Below, in pieces: positions 9,413 to 18,266 of a stretch of 64,000 bases of DNA. Position 1 is the stretch's first letter. Each line of letters begins with the position of its first letter. Made by a program: the position numbers and the translations under genes. The stretch lies in NCBI RefSeq assembly GCF_036416795.1, contig NZ_CP143867.1:3712001-3776000 (forward strand). The letters run 5' to 3'. Under the pieces are notes generated by a model that was given only the letters and a program-made list of their open reading frames with translations, had not been told where the DNA came from and ran no database searches. The DNA comes from Bacteroides sp. MSB163. Its GTDB lineage: Bacteria > Bacteroidota > Bacteroidia > Bacteroidales > Bacteroidaceae.

Positions 9413-9877
9413 CTAGCCATTGCTATAGCGTAAGCAATGATATTCAGTCGCTGCATCGAAGCAAGGACATTCTTCCAGCCATGATTCCGGTTCTATTAAT
9501 GAATGGTTATCCATAATTTGAGGTAAATCACGATGCCCGCAAATATGACAGTTCGGATAATCAATAAGGAGCGTTTTGAGTAAAATAATCATGGAGTGCT
9601 TTTGCCATTGAGTGCGTGTATCTTTGGGAAGTCCGTGCCGGTTAAGACCACCTTCGTAACATATAGCGATGCTGTCAAGATTATGCCCTTGGGCATGAGC
9701 TCCGGGTTTTCGAATAGAACGTGTGCTCTTAATATTTCCGTCTCTCCGAATGTAATAATGATAACCGATACCATTTAGTCCACGCTGGCGGTGCGACTTT
9801 TCCAATTCAATTTCCGTTAATGTTTCATTCTCCTTTGTTGCGGAGCAATGAATAACTATCAGATGAACAGTTCTCAT
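9413..9877 (-). CDS. N-acetylmuramoyl-L-alanine amidase (Amidase_2/PGRP, T7 lysozyme-like)
   Basis: 154 residues. The fold signatures are VIHCSAT (zinc His10), YHYYIRRDG, a GAHAQGHN loop, ICYEGG, and CGHRDL with a late Cys pair (ECPCFD) supplying the remaining zinc ligand, as in T7 lysozyme. Such enzymes cut the amide between N-acetylmuramate and L-Ala in peptidoglycan. There is no signal peptide, so export would need a partner; in Bacteroidales many copies sit in prophage or mobile remnants. No holin or phage gene is adjacent here. Confidence 0.9.
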   Translation of the reverse strand: MRTVHLIVIHCSATKENETLTEIELEKSHRQRGLNGIGYHYYIRRDGNIKSTRSIRKPGAHAQGHNLDSIAICYEGGLNRHGLPKDTRTQWQKHSMIILLKTLLIDYPNCHICGHRDLPQIMDNHSLIEPESWLEECPCFDAATEYHCLRYSNG

Positions 9878-10141
9878 AGCTGTTAAACGTTTTGAAGGTG
9901 AATAGTTTGTTTATTAATCACATGAGAACAATAGAAAGAGATCAAGGTTCATATTAACAGTTACTTCTTTCCTCTTTTTGTATTCTTTTATAATAAATCT
10001 GACGACAAAATAACTGTTCGAAATATTTTAAGCCGGAAACATTTTCCTCACTTTTTCTTCCAAAACCGATAGGGTTTTTCATTTCTGAGCGATCTTAGTA
10101 GTAGAAAACGAGAATTGTTCACCTTTTAAAATCATACGAAG

Positions 10142-11401
10142 ATGAAAAAGTTAGCTAGTATTGCAGTTGGGTGGTTGATGGCATTTTTGCTGTTGGGTAT
10201 TTCACCTTTATGGGCACAGGAAGAAGCCGGGAACTATTTCACTATTACAGGAATAGTGAAAAATAAGGATAATAAGAGAAAACTGGAGAATGTGAATGTG
10301 TCTGTTCCCGGTACGAACATCGGAACCGTTACGAATGCGGATGGTGTGTTCTCTCTGAAGATAAAGGACACGGAGACTATTCTGGGATTGGAGGTTTCAC
10401 ATATTGGGTATTTGAATTCTCAAGTTTCTCTGAAGGATAAGGAAGATGTATCTGATCTCACTATCTGGATGCTGCCGGCTCCTAATCTACTGAGTGAGAT
10501 TGTTGTCTTTGGCAATAATGCCCGAGGGCTTGTGGAAGAGGCGATTAAAAAAATTCCGGTGAACTATTCGGCTGACAAGAATTTGCTGACTGCATTTTAT
10601 CGGGAGACAGTACAGAAAAGGCGACGCTATATCAGTGTATCGGAGGCTGTGATAGATGTGTCTAAAACTGCGTACAGCGACCGGGAACCATCGAATGATA
10701 GAGTGCAACTACAAAAAGGACGTCGCCTGCTGAGCCCGAAAACCAGTGATACACTGGCGGTAAAAGTGGTGGGCGGACCTAATCTTTCTATTTATCTGGA
10801 TATTGTGAAGAACGGAGATGCATTGTTGAGCATGGAAAATCTGAATTATTATGATTTTCATATTGAGGAACCTGTGAATCTGGATAATCGTATGCAATAT
10901 GTAGTCAGTTTTCGCCCCAGAGTCAGTCTGATGTATGCGTTGTTTTACGGAAAACTCTATATTGATTTTGAGAAACTGGCATTCACCCGTGCGGAATTTT
11001 CTCTGGATATGCAAAACAGGGTGAAGGCGGTGGAAGCTATTCTTCATAAGAAGCCTCTCGGATTACGTTTCAGGCCACAGGAAGTTTCCTATTTGGTGAC
11101 GTATAAAGAACAGAATGGAAAAACTTATCTGAATTACATACGGAATGAAATCCGTTTCAAGTGCGACTGGAAAAAGCGTTTATTCTCTTCCAGCTATACC
11201 GTATTTTCCGAAATGGTGGTAACAGATAGAAAGAGCGACTTTGCAGCCATTCCTAGCAAGAAAGCTTTCAAAGAAAAACAAGTGTTCTATGATTTGGTAG
11301 ATGAATATTGGAATGAGGATTTCTGGAAGACATACAATATTATTGAGCCTACAGAGTCTTTGGAACATGCTGTGAATAAATTGAAAAAGCAATCCCGTTA
11401 G
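10142..11401 (+). CDS. Secreted protein with carboxypeptidase-like regulatory domain
   Basis: 419 residues with a signal peptide (to about residue 25, ending LWAQ). Residues about 30-115 form a CarboxypepD_reg-like beta-sandwich (TITGIVKNKDNKRKLENV, GTNIGTVTNADGVFSLKI). The remaining 300 residues resemble the C-terminal part of the protein at 12875-14431 (both have LTAFYRE/LTTFYRE and end with YWNEDFWK or EHFWEDF), so the two are paralogues. It precedes the ECF sigma gene by about 50 bp. It probably acts at the cell surface or periplasm; no TonB-dependent barrel follows. Function unknown. Confidence 0.75.
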   Translation: MKKLASIAVGWLMAFLLLGISPLWAQEEAGNYFTITGIVKNKDNKRKLENVNVSVPGTNIGTVTNADGVFSLKIKDTETILGLEVSHIGYLNSQVSLKDKEDVSDLTIWMLPAPNLLSEIVVFGNNARGLVEEAIKKIPVNYSADKNLLTAFYRETVQKRRRYISVSEAVIDVSKTAYSDREPSNDRVQLQKGRRLLSPKTSDTLAVKVVGGPNLSIYLDIVKNGDALLSMENLNYYDFHIEEPVNLDNRMQYVVSFRPRVSLMYALFYGKLYIDFEKLAFTRAEFSLDMQNRVKAVEAILHKKPLGLRFRPQEVSYLVTYKEQNGKTYLNYIRNEIRFKCDWKKRLFSSSYTVFSEMVVTDRKSDFAAIPSKKAFKEKQVFYDLVDEYWNEDFWKTYNIIEPTESLEHAVNKLKKQSR

Positions 11402-11449
11402 ATTTCAGATAGTTTTCTTATATTTGGAGACCAACAATAATTCCGGAGT

Positions 11450-12001
11450 ATGCTGAATGAGCTGTTCATACTGACTAAAATAAAAGAGGGCGATATAAAG
11501 GCGTTTGAGGAAATCTTCCGTCGTTACTATTCCCCTCTTTGCTGGTATGCCGCAGGTATTACGGGAGAGATGGAAGCTGCTGAGGAAATTGTGGAAGAAT
11601 TGTTCTATGCGTTTTGGAAGGACCGGGAACATTTGCAGATATTCCAGTCCGTAAAAAGCTATTTATATAAAGCTGTACGAAATGCAGCACTCCAGTTTTG
11701 CGAGCATAAGGAAGTCAAGGAACGGTATCGCGAATATGTACTGGCGGGAAATGCTGCGGAACAGGATTCTGATCCTCACCGGCAGTTGGAGTATGAAGAG
11801 TTACAGGGACTGATCCGTCATACTCTCGATAAATTGCCTGTACGCAGGCTCCGGATATTTGAAATGCATCGTATGGAAGGAAAGAAATATGCGGAGATAG
11901 CTTCTTCATTATCTCTGTCCGTCAAGACGGTAGAGGCTGAGATGACGAAAGCGCTGCGAACCTTACGAAATGAAATTGATAATTATATTCTAACGAAATG
12001 A
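11450..12001 (+). CDS. RNA polymerase ECF sigma-70 factor
   Basis: 183 residues with region 2 (EEIFRRYYSPLCWYAAGI through KSYLYKAVRNAALQF) and region 4 (LDKLPVRRLRIFEMHRMEGK, HTH KYAEIASSLSLSVKTVEAEM). ECF factors direct RNA polymerase to a small regulon when released from an anti-sigma protein. The stop overlaps the start of the FecR-type anti-sigma gene (ATGA), which indicates translational coupling. Confidence 0.95.
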   Translation: MLNELFILTKIKEGDIKAFEEIFRRYYSPLCWYAAGITGEMEAAEEIVEELFYAFWKDREHLQIFQSVKSYLYKAVRNAALQFCEHKEVKERYREYVLAGNAAEQDSDPHRQLEYEELQGLIRHTLDKLPVRRLRIFEMHRMEGKKYAEIASSLSLSVKTVEAEMTKALRTLRNEIDNYILTK

Positions 12002-12855
12002 TTGAAGTGAATAAAAATAGGACGAAGACGGATGAGGCATGGGAACGGTTGTATGCCCGTTTGGATGAAGATAACCAGCTCGCCGGAGCAGGGCGGGGCG
12101 GGGCAGTGTACCGCAAACTTCTCTTGAAATGGGGAGCATTGGCGGCGGCCGTAATTGCCGGTTTTGTCTATCTGGCATCTGCGTTGTGGTTTGTTCCGGG
12201 AGGAGAGATTGAAAGCCTCAATCTGGTGACGCAAGAAAATCGTGAAGCATCCATGTTGGTTACCACGCTCGAAGACGGTTCTGTAGTATATCTGGCACAG
12301 GAGAGCACGCTGAAGTATCCCGAACATTTTGCTACGGACAAGCGGGAAGTGAACTTACAGGGAGAAGCTTTCTTTGATGTAGCAAAGAAACATGAACAAA
12401 CTTTTCTGATTGAAACGGAAAAGGTACAGATAGAAGTGTTGGGTACAGCTTTCAATGTCCGTAGTTATGGAGATGACTCTTTCCGGCTCTCCGTGCAGCG
12501 GGGCAGAGTGAAGGTCTCGCTAAAGCAAGGCGGACAAAGTATACTGGTAAATGCAGGGGAAACCGTTACCTTGCAAGCACGGCAGTTGCAACTGAGTGAG
12601 ACAGGAGATTCTGATGAGTTCAGACAATATACAAAGAATATACGCTTCAAGGACGAATGCCTGGAAGATATTCTGCGAGTGGTAAATGCCGAGGCTTCCG
12701 CTTTGCAGATACGGACTGCATCACCGGTTCTGAGTAAACGGAAGCTGACCATTGAATTTGAGAATAATTCCCCCGAAACAGTAGCGGAACTTATTTGCTG
12801 GGCGCTGAGTTTGAAATGTTCACGTGAAGGTGATAAACTGATTTTATCCGAATGA
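11998..12855 (+). CDS. FecR family anti-sigma factor
   Basis: 285 residues: a short cytoplasmic N-terminus, one membrane helix (about residues 43-62, KWGALAAAVIAGFVYLASAL), a periplasmic FecR domain (EDGSVVYLAQESTLKYPEHF, GTAFNVRSYGDD, VNAGETVTL) and a C-terminal DUF4974-like segment (KDECLEDILRVVNAEAS). It would hold the adjacent sigma factor until signalled by an STN-domain surface protein, here most likely the next gene. It overlaps the sigma gene by 4 bp. Confidence 0.95.
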   Translation: MIEVNKNRTKTDEAWERLYARLDEDNQLAGAGRGGAVYRKLLLKWGALAAAVIAGFVYLASALWFVPGGEIESLNLVTQENREASMLVTTLEDGSVVYLAQESTLKYPEHFATDKREVNLQGEAFFDVAKKHEQTFLIETEKVQIEVLGTAFNVRSYGDDSFRLSVQRGRVKVSLKQGGQSILVNAGETVTLQARQLQLSETGDSDEFRQYTKNIRFKDECLEDILRVVNAEASALQIRTASPVLSKRKLTIEFENNSPETVAELICWALSLKCSREGDKLILSE

Positions 12856-12874
12856 TAACTTAACTATATAAATC

Positions 12875-14431
12875 ATGAAACTTCATCGTTTCTTCATAAA
12901 TTTTCTGAGCCTGCTTCTCATTACCTGTGGTATGAGGGCGGACGGAGGAGATGTGTTGGAACGTATTATCCGGTTACCCGGGATGAAAGGAACGGTATAT
13001 TCCCTGTTGAGCAAAGTGTCGGAACAATCCGGCTATTTTTTTGTATATGACAGTAAGGTGGTGAACAATGACGTCGAAATCAAGACAAAAAAGAAAAACT
13101 GTACGGTCCGGCAGGCCATCTATGAAATTGTAGGCGACCGGACATTAGAACTGAAAGTGATAGGAAATCACATCTTGATTCTGCCTCCTGCGGAGAAGGT
13201 CGTACGGAAGCGGAAAGTCTCGGAAGAGGCACCCTTGCCAACCTATTTCACCATTACCGGCCTTTTGCGGGATAAAGAAACGGGTGATCCCATTGTGAGT
13301 GCGTCGGTCATTCTTCAAGGAACTTCAATAGGTAATATTACAAATAAGAACGGGGAGTTCAGGCTTAACCTGCCTGACTCCCTGAAAAATGGCAAGCTTT
13401 CTTTTTCCCATTTAGGATATGTTGCACAAAGTATTGAAGCATCTACGCTGATTGGCCGGGACAATGTGTTGAGCTTGGAACCTAAAATTGTTCCTTTGCA
13501 AGAAGTGTTGATACGGTTGGTGGAACCCAAGAAACTATTGCGTGAAATGGTAAATCAACGCGGGGAAAACTATTCATTGAATCCCGCTTATCTAACTACG
13601 TTCTATCGGGAGGGGGTACAGTTGAAAAATAAATTCCAGAGCTTGACGGAAGCTGTTTTCAAAGTTTATAAATCTTCTTTGCCGGAGATTAACGTATCCG
13701 ATCAGGTGAAGCTGCTAAAGATGAGTAAGATTGATAACCGGGAGAGTACAGACAGTCTGGTTGCTAAGATCAGGGCCGGTATTCAGGCTTGTTTGCAGTT
13801 GGATATAATGAAAGACCTGCCGGATTTTCTGTCGGTTGATGCGGAAGATAATCCGTATATGTATACCTCCGGTGACATTACATTCATAGATGACCGTTGC
13901 GTCAATGTGGTTTATTTTGAGCAGAAGCGGAGTGTCAGGTCGCCTCTTTATTGTGGGGCGTTGTATATTGACTCTGAGAACAGCGCTTTGGTGCAGGCCC
14001 GCATTGAGATAAATCCCAAGTATATCAAGGAGGCTACACGTATCTTTGTTGTCAGGCAGGCGCCAAAGATAAATCTGACGACACAGAAGGTGGTATATAC
14101 TATTTCGTATAAACCGTGGAAAGGTACTTATTATATCCATCATATCCGTGGTGACCTGTACTTCAAGATGAAGCGGAAACGTTTTTTCTTTAGCAACCCT
14201 ACTTTGCATACTTGGTTCGAGATGGTGACTTGTCTGGTGGATACGGAGAATGTAACCCGCTTCTCCCGAGCTGAAAGATTGCCTCCCCGTACCGTACTTG
14301 CAGATGAAGAGTTTAAGTATGATGAACATTTCTGGGAGGACTTCAACGTTATTCCACTGGAGGAAGAACTCAGCAGAATTATAGAGAAAGTAGCGTTAAA
14401 GATAGAAAAAATAGATCATCAGGAGGAATAA
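12875..14431 (+). CDS. STN and carboxypeptidase-like domain surface protein
   Basis: 518 residues. After a signal peptide there is an STN (secretin/TonB short N-terminal) domain at about residues 30-105, then a CarboxypepD_reg-like domain (about 125-205, TITGLLRDKETGDPIVSAS). The C-terminal 300 residues are paralogous to the gene at 10142. STN domains pass a signal from an outer-membrane receptor to FecR, yet the expected TonB-dependent beta-barrel and SusD partner are absent. It starts 19 bp after the anti-sigma gene. Function beyond likely signalling is unknown. Confidence 0.8.
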   Translation: MKLHRFFINFLSLLLITCGMRADGGDVLERIIRLPGMKGTVYSLLSKVSEQSGYFFVYDSKVVNNDVEIKTKKKNCTVRQAIYEIVGDRTLELKVIGNHILILPPAEKVVRKRKVSEEAPLPTYFTITGLLRDKETGDPIVSASVILQGTSIGNITNKNGEFRLNLPDSLKNGKLSFSHLGYVAQSIEASTLIGRDNVLSLEPKIVPLQEVLIRLVEPKKLLREMVNQRGENYSLNPAYLTTFYREGVQLKNKFQSLTEAVFKVYKSSLPEINVSDQVKLLKMSKIDNRESTDSLVAKIRAGIQACLQLDIMKDLPDFLSVDAEDNPYMYTSGDITFIDDRCVNVVYFEQKRSVRSPLYCGALYIDSENSALVQARIEINPKYIKEATRIFVVRQAPKINLTTQKVVYTISYKPWKGTYYIHHIRGDLYFKMKRKRFFFSNPTLHTWFEMVTCLVDTENVTRFSRAERLPPRTVLADEEFKYDEHFWEDFNVIPLEEELSRIIEKVALKIEKIDHQEE

Positions 14432-14486
14432 GATAATCCGGATAATTGTAATTTTGCAGTCGGAATCAATAAGTATTAGTAGAAAG

Positions 14487-14663
14487 ATGGAATTGCCTAA
14501 AGACCCGATGATGCTTTTCAGCTTCATCAATACGAAATTGCGTGATTGTTATTCTTCATTGGATGAACTCTGTGATGATATGAATGTCAATAAAGAGATG
14601 ATTGTAGGACTGTTGCAGTCAGCCGGATTTGAATATAGCGCAGAACATAATAAGTTCTGGTAA
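14487..14663 (+). CDS. DUF4250 domain-containing small protein
   Basis: 58 residues from MELPKDPMMLFSFINTKLRD, the typical start of DUF4250; the open frame extends to 14454 but the extra 11 residues are not family-like. The sequence ends with the conserved GFEYSAEHNKFW. It is a small cytoplasmic protein of unknown function found widely in Firmicutes and Bacteroidetes. Confidence 0.85.
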   Translation: MELPKDPMMLFSFINTKLRDCYSSLDELCDDMNVNKEMIVGLLQSAGFEYSAEHNKFW

Positions 14664-14675
14664 TCTGCAGATAGA

Positions 14676-15776
14676 TTATTTTTTCTTCCGGTGCTCTTTC
14701 TTCAGATAGAAGTTGAATCCGGCATATATTTGCAACGTCCCGAATCCATTGTTCAGGGAGAAGTTATCCCGGTAATAATCGTATGTCCTGCCCAGAAAGG
14801 AAGTACCTACAAAATATTTGCTGTTATTGTATACGACGCCCGCCCGTAATATAAAATCAATATTGAAGTTCTTGTACCAGTCGCTGGGCTCTTCTGTATC
14901 TTTCTCTATGCGCGACGTCTTATAAGCAACAGCTGGACTTAGCGACAGGCATGCTAGGCAGTTACGGGCAAATACCCAGTTGTAGGCGTATCCAAAGTTG
15001 AGGCTGATATTGGTATATTTTATGTGTCTGACCTTCATTCCGGGATTCATTGTTTCCTGAATGATTTCGGGTAGTTTGGTATAATCAAACTTCAAATTAT
15101 GTGTAGATACGGAAAGGCCGGCTATAAGTGTACCTGCATTCCGACGTTGGTTGGTGGACTGGCTGAAAGCTGCCGGATAAGAGAAATGCCGGTTATTGAA
15201 GATATAATATAAGTTGAATCCTTTCATATTTACTTTCAGACCGTTGAAGTCTTCTGAGTAATTAGAAGGAACACGGTCGGAAAAGCCTGTTACTTTATGG
15301 ATTTTGTAATCGTTACCTGTGCGACGATAGAAAATATCCACCCCTAACTTAGAACTGTAAAGGCTGAGGTCAAATTCTGTCCCTCTGTTTTTCCCGCTTT
15401 TCTTTCCAAGGAGCCCGTCCGTATCTACTGACCATCCTAAAAATATCCAGCGCCAACCAAAGTAAGCCCCTATCTTGTTGCGAGGGTTGGGAGTGAAGCG
15501 GAGCCGTTGGGGCTCGGGGGCGGCGGTACCTACGGAATAATATTCGTAGTTTGTGAAATGATCGAGCATCAAGGCATAGTTGTATCGGTTGGGGCTTATA
15601 TAAGTTGTGTCGAAGTCATTGAAGTTGAGGAATTTCTTTATAGCTTTCATGAAGGCCTCCTGATGCTTTTCGGTACTAAGGCTATCGTGTGCGGTAGAAC
15701 TTTCCTCTTCGTTTTGCGCAAACAAAGAGAAGGGTAACAATATCCACAGGCAGAATATAAGTCTTTTCAGCATCAA
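14676..15776 (-). CDS. DUF4421 family outer-membrane protein
   Basis: 366 residues with a signal peptide (FCLWILLPFSLFAQ). The mature part alternates polar and aromatic residues like a beta-barrel (for example KIGAYFGWRWIFLGW, SLNFGYAYNWVF) and ends in FYLKKEHRKKK. DUF4421 proteins are Bacteroidetes outer-membrane barrels of unknown role. The start may be the second Met (15773). It is the last chromosomal gene before the integrated element. Confidence 0.8.
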   Translation of the reverse strand: MMLKRLIFCLWILLPFSLFAQNEEESSTAHDSLSTEKHQEAFMKAIKKFLNFNDFDTTYISPNRYNYALMLDHFTNYEYYSVGTAAPEPQRLRFTPNPRNKIGAYFGWRWIFLGWSVDTDGLLGKKSGKNRGTEFDLSLYSSKLGVDIFYRRTGNDYKIHKVTGFSDRVPSNYSEDFNGLKVNMKGFNLYYIFNNRHFSYPAAFSQSTNQRRNAGTLIAGLSVSTHNLKFDYTKLPEIIQETMNPGMKVRHIKYTNISLNFGYAYNWVFARNCLACLSLSPAVAYKTSRIEKDTEEPSDWYKNFNIDFILRAGVVYNNSKYFVGTSFLGRTYDYYRDNFSLNNGFGTLQIYAGFNFYLKKEHRKKK

Positions 15777-15863
15777 TCTTATTTCTTAATTAATAGTTCG
15801 AGTCTCTATGCTATAAACAACGCAAAAAGAAAAAATGCAATTGTTCAATTTGCGAATTTAACA

Positions 15864-15873
15864 GTTCTTTTGC
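15864..15873 (+). other. Possible attL core (GTTCTTTTGC)
   Basis: Seven of the eight fixed positions of the CTnDOT core GTAnnTTTGC match (T for A at position 3). CTACTTTTGC at 16145-16154 is the alternative, also seven of eight, but that site also serves as the integrase -7 box. The 340 bases between here and the integrase start contain no gene. Confidence 0.25.
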
Positions 15874-16117
15874 ATATATCCAATAATATGGAGGGATTTA
15901 GTACAACTCTTGGTTTCCCGGCATGAAACTATGAGTTTCAAGCAATGAAACCAAGTATTTTTAAAAGATGCGTAAAGTTAATGCAACCATGCTAAAAATC
16001 AAATAGTTATAAAACATATTTTTTAGTAAGGTCGGAAAAGAAAGCAAAGAAAAGCATATTTGGAAGGGATTTACGTTACCAAATCGTAACTCACCTCCAA
16101 AAGCTTTCAAATGGGGT

Positions 16118-16154
16118 TTAATTGATTAATTTTCAATTAATTGCCTACTTTTGC
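16118..16154 (+). promoter_or_regulatory. Integrase promoter with inverted repeat
   Basis: A -7 box TACTTTTG (16146-16153) lies 21 bp after an ATTG that can serve as -33 (16121-16124). A perfect 8-bp inverted repeat TTAATTGA/TCAATTAA (16118-16125 and 16133-16140) covers the -33 region, a position suited to a repressor or to integrase binding. Confidence 0.45.
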
Positions 16155-16208
16155 ATAACTTCAAATAGCTCAACAGTAATTAAATTTGTAACTAAAAAAA
16201 GTTGAGTT

Positions 16209-17438
16209 ATGAGAAGTACATTCAAAGTGTTATTTTACACAAAGAACCAGTCAGTGAAAAACGGTAAGGCACCTGTGATGGGCCGTATCACCATTAACGG
16301 AACCCAGGCAGGTTTCAGTTGTAAGAAAGAAGTATCCCTTACGTTGTGGGACGCCAAAGCCAACCGGGCAAAAGGTAAATCCGAAGAAGCCCGTACTCTC
16401 AATCAGGAACTTGATAATATCAGGGCCCAGATTACCAAGCATTATCAATACATTTGCGACCATGACAGTTTTGTCACGGCTAAGAAGGTCTATAACCGTT
16501 ACGTCGGTTTTGGTGAGGACTATCACACGCTTATGGCACTTTTCAAAGAGCAACTTGAATCGTATAAGGAAAAGATAGGTAAAGGAAAGGCGGAAAGCAC
16601 TTACCGTGGACTGGTTGCCGACTATAAAAGCCTCCTGCTTTTCATGAAAACCCAAAAGGACATCGAAGATATAGCTATTGATGAACTTGAAAAACCGTTC
16701 ATTGAGGATTATTACACATGGATGCTCGGAACAGCAGGAAATGCAAACGCTACGGCTTTTAGCCGTGTCAACACTCTGAAATGGTTATTGTACATCGCAC
16801 AGGAAAGAGGTTGGATAAGAGTCCATCCGTTTGTATCTTTCGAATGTGTACCCGAATACAAAAGACGTTCTTTTCTTTCCGAAGAGGAACTGCAAAGAAT
16901 AATTCATGTAGAACTGAAATACAAGCGTCAGCGTGCCATGCGCGATATGTTCCTATTCATGTGCTTCACCGGTCTTGCCTATGCCGACCTGAAAGCCATA
17001 ACCTATGACAATATCCATACCGATTCCGATGGCGGCACATGGCTGATGGGAAACCGTATAAAGACAGGAGTTGCATACGTCGTAAAATTATTGCCGATTG
17101 CTATCGAACTGATTGAAAAATACAGAGGTGTGGATGAAAAGAAAGATTCCCCCGATTGTGTTTTCCCGGTAGGTGAATATAACACTATGTTCCTCAGTCT
17201 CAAAATCATAGGCAAGAAATGCGATTGCCGAACTGAAGTCACCCCACATATCGGACGCCACACGTTTGCTGTTTTGGCCATCCTCAAAGGGATGCCGCTG
17301 GAAACCCTGCAAAAGGTTTTAGGGCATAATTCCATTCTCTCCACCCAGATATATGCCGAACTTATTAACCCGAAAGTCGGTGAGGATACAGACAAGCTGT
17401 GCGAGAGAATCGGCCACATTTACAAACTTGCCATGTAG
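16209..17438 (+). CDS. int: Tyrosine-type site-specific integrase (IntDOT-like)
   Basis: 409 residues: arm-binding N-terminus (about 1-90), SAM-like core-binding domain (about 105-200) and catalytic domain. Catalytic residues visible are Lys in NRIKTG, His-x-x-Arg in HIGRHTF, His in LGHNSI and the nucleophile Tyr in STQIYAE. The first catalytic Arg, expected after TGL, is replaced (CFTGLAYAD), as known for IntDOT and many Bacteroidetes integrases. It catalyses strand exchange between ICE and chromosome. The frame has no internal stop. Confidence 0.95.
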   Translation: MRSTFKVLFYTKNQSVKNGKAPVMGRITINGTQAGFSCKKEVSLTLWDAKANRAKGKSEEARTLNQELDNIRAQITKHYQYICDHDSFVTAKKVYNRYVGFGEDYHTLMALFKEQLESYKEKIGKGKAESTYRGLVADYKSLLLFMKTQKDIEDIAIDELEKPFIEDYYTWMLGTAGNANATAFSRVNTLKWLLYIAQERGWIRVHPFVSFECVPEYKRRSFLSEEELQRIIHVELKYKRQRAMRDMFLFMCFTGLAYADLKAITYDNIHTDSDGGTWLMGNRIKTGVAYVVKLLPIAIELIEKYRGVDEKKDSPDCVFPVGEYNTMFLSLKIIGKKCDCRTEVTPHIGRHTFAVLAILKGMPLETLQKVLGHNSILSTQIYAELINPKVGEDTDKLCERIGHIYKLAM

Positions 17439-17453
17439 CATGACAATAAAGAG

Positions 17454-17494
17454 GAACGTCCCCCAAGCCATAGCCCGGAGGACGTTTCTTTTCT
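17454..17494. terminator. Terminator between convergent int and HTH genes
   Basis: A GAACGTCC / GGACGTTTC stem is followed by a T-rich tract. It separates the rightward integrase from the leftward excision genes. Confidence 0.7.
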
Positions 17495-17498
17495 CTCT

Positions 17499-17801
17499 TT
17501 ATTTCCTGAATCGTCTGAAATCCCTGTAGTTCTTTCTCAGCACTTCATACAATCCACTTTCCGGATAAAGCAGTTTCCCACCGATAGTGGTATAGGGTAC
17601 CGCCTTTTCATCTCTCAGCGTCTGCAACGTGCGCCGTGAGATGTGCAGCATGGCGCATACATCGTCCCCGGTCAGGTAATGTTCATCCGCAATCGTCGGG
17701 CGTATTCGTGCTGTGGCATCCTCCACCGCTTTTCCCGTTCTCCTGATCCATCCGGTCAAATCCTTAAACTCTTCCGAATCTTTTGTGATAATCTCTGCCA
17801 T
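17499..17801 (-). CDS. Helix-turn-helix excision factor-like protein
   Basis: 100 residues. The C-terminal half is a MerR/excisionase-type winged HTH (YLTGDDVCAMLHISRRTLQT, then IGGKLLYPESGLYEVL). In CTnDOT two such small basic proteins (Xis2c, Xis2d) bend DNA for IntDOT-dependent excision. It starts 4 bp after the preceding HTH gene, so they form one operon. Its tryptophan is coded TGG and the gene has no internal stop, unlike its neighbour. Confidence 0.8.
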   Translation of the reverse strand: MAEIITKDSEEFKDLTGWIRRTGKAVEDATARIRPTIADEHYLTGDDVCAMLHISRRTLQTLRDEKAVPYTTIGGKLLYPESGLYEVLRKNYRDFRRFRK

Positions 17802-17805
17802 ACCT

Positions 17806-18090
17806 TTATTTTCTTCTGGTTAGTCCACTTTCCAGAATCTCCTGAATATCCACTTCCCGGTAGAAGAACTTTCCTCCTACATTTGAGTAAGGGATAAGTC
17901 CGTTATCCCGATAGTTTTGCAGGCATCTTTTCGATATGCCCAATGCCAGACATACGTCCTGCGCATCCATTCATTTGTCCGGTGCGGACGGGGCAATCTT
18001 TTTTTGAAAGTCACCCATTTGTGCGGCCAGTGTACTGACCAGCTTTCTCAGCTCTTGATACGCGCTTGTTTCAATAATCGTCAGTTCCAT
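17806..18090 (-). CDS. Helix-turn-helix excision factor-like protein, interrupted by in-frame TGA
   Basis: Reading through the TGA at 17971-17973 gives 94 residues: MELTIIETSAYQELRKL up to PDK, then the stop, then MDAQDVCLALGISKRCLQNY with IPYSNVGGKFFYREVD. This is the normal layout of an Xis2-type HTH protein, in which a Trp is usual at the stop position (from memory of the family). TGG to TGA is one base change. TGA is followed at once by ATG, so termination and restart could yield a 39- and a 54-residue pair. It is first in the excision operon, behind the regulated promoter at 18123-18186. Confidence 0.75.
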
Positions 18091-18122
18091 ACTAAAATCA
18101 TTTTTAAGTTTCTGAATATGCG

Positions 18123-18186
18123 GCAAAATAAGGCACATCTTACATACCTTCCAAACCGCCGAAATCAAAGTCACCCGTTGGCGTGC
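18123..18186 (-). promoter_or_regulatory. Promoter and likely RteC box of the excision operon
   Basis: Read leftward: GCACGCCAAC (18177-18186), one base, GGTGACTT (18168-18175), a TTTG -33 (18152-18155), 21 bp, TATTTTGC -7 (18123-18130). The same two motif halves stand before the operon starting at 21654, at the same distance from the -7. RteC is known to activate the CTnDOT xis operon; assigning this motif to it is inference. Confidence 0.5.
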
Positions 18187-18206
18187 ATTGGCCTGATAAA
18201 ACAAAA

Positions 18207-18236
18207 GCCCGTCCCTGCATCCACGCAGCAACGGGC
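18207..18236 (-). terminator. Terminator after the three-gene operon
   Basis: On the minus strand GCCCGT pairs with ACGGGC with an inner CTGC/GCAG stem, followed by TTTTGTTTT. It separates the operon at 18267-21654 from the excision genes. Confidence 0.75.
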
Positions 18237-18266
18237 CTTCCATCCTTTTACTTGTCTTTTGTTATT

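Noticed and set aside
17971..18243. 90-residue ORF starting MEGPLLRGC
   Set aside because: The first 51 codons cover the promoter and regulator box; the real start is MELTIIETS at 18090.
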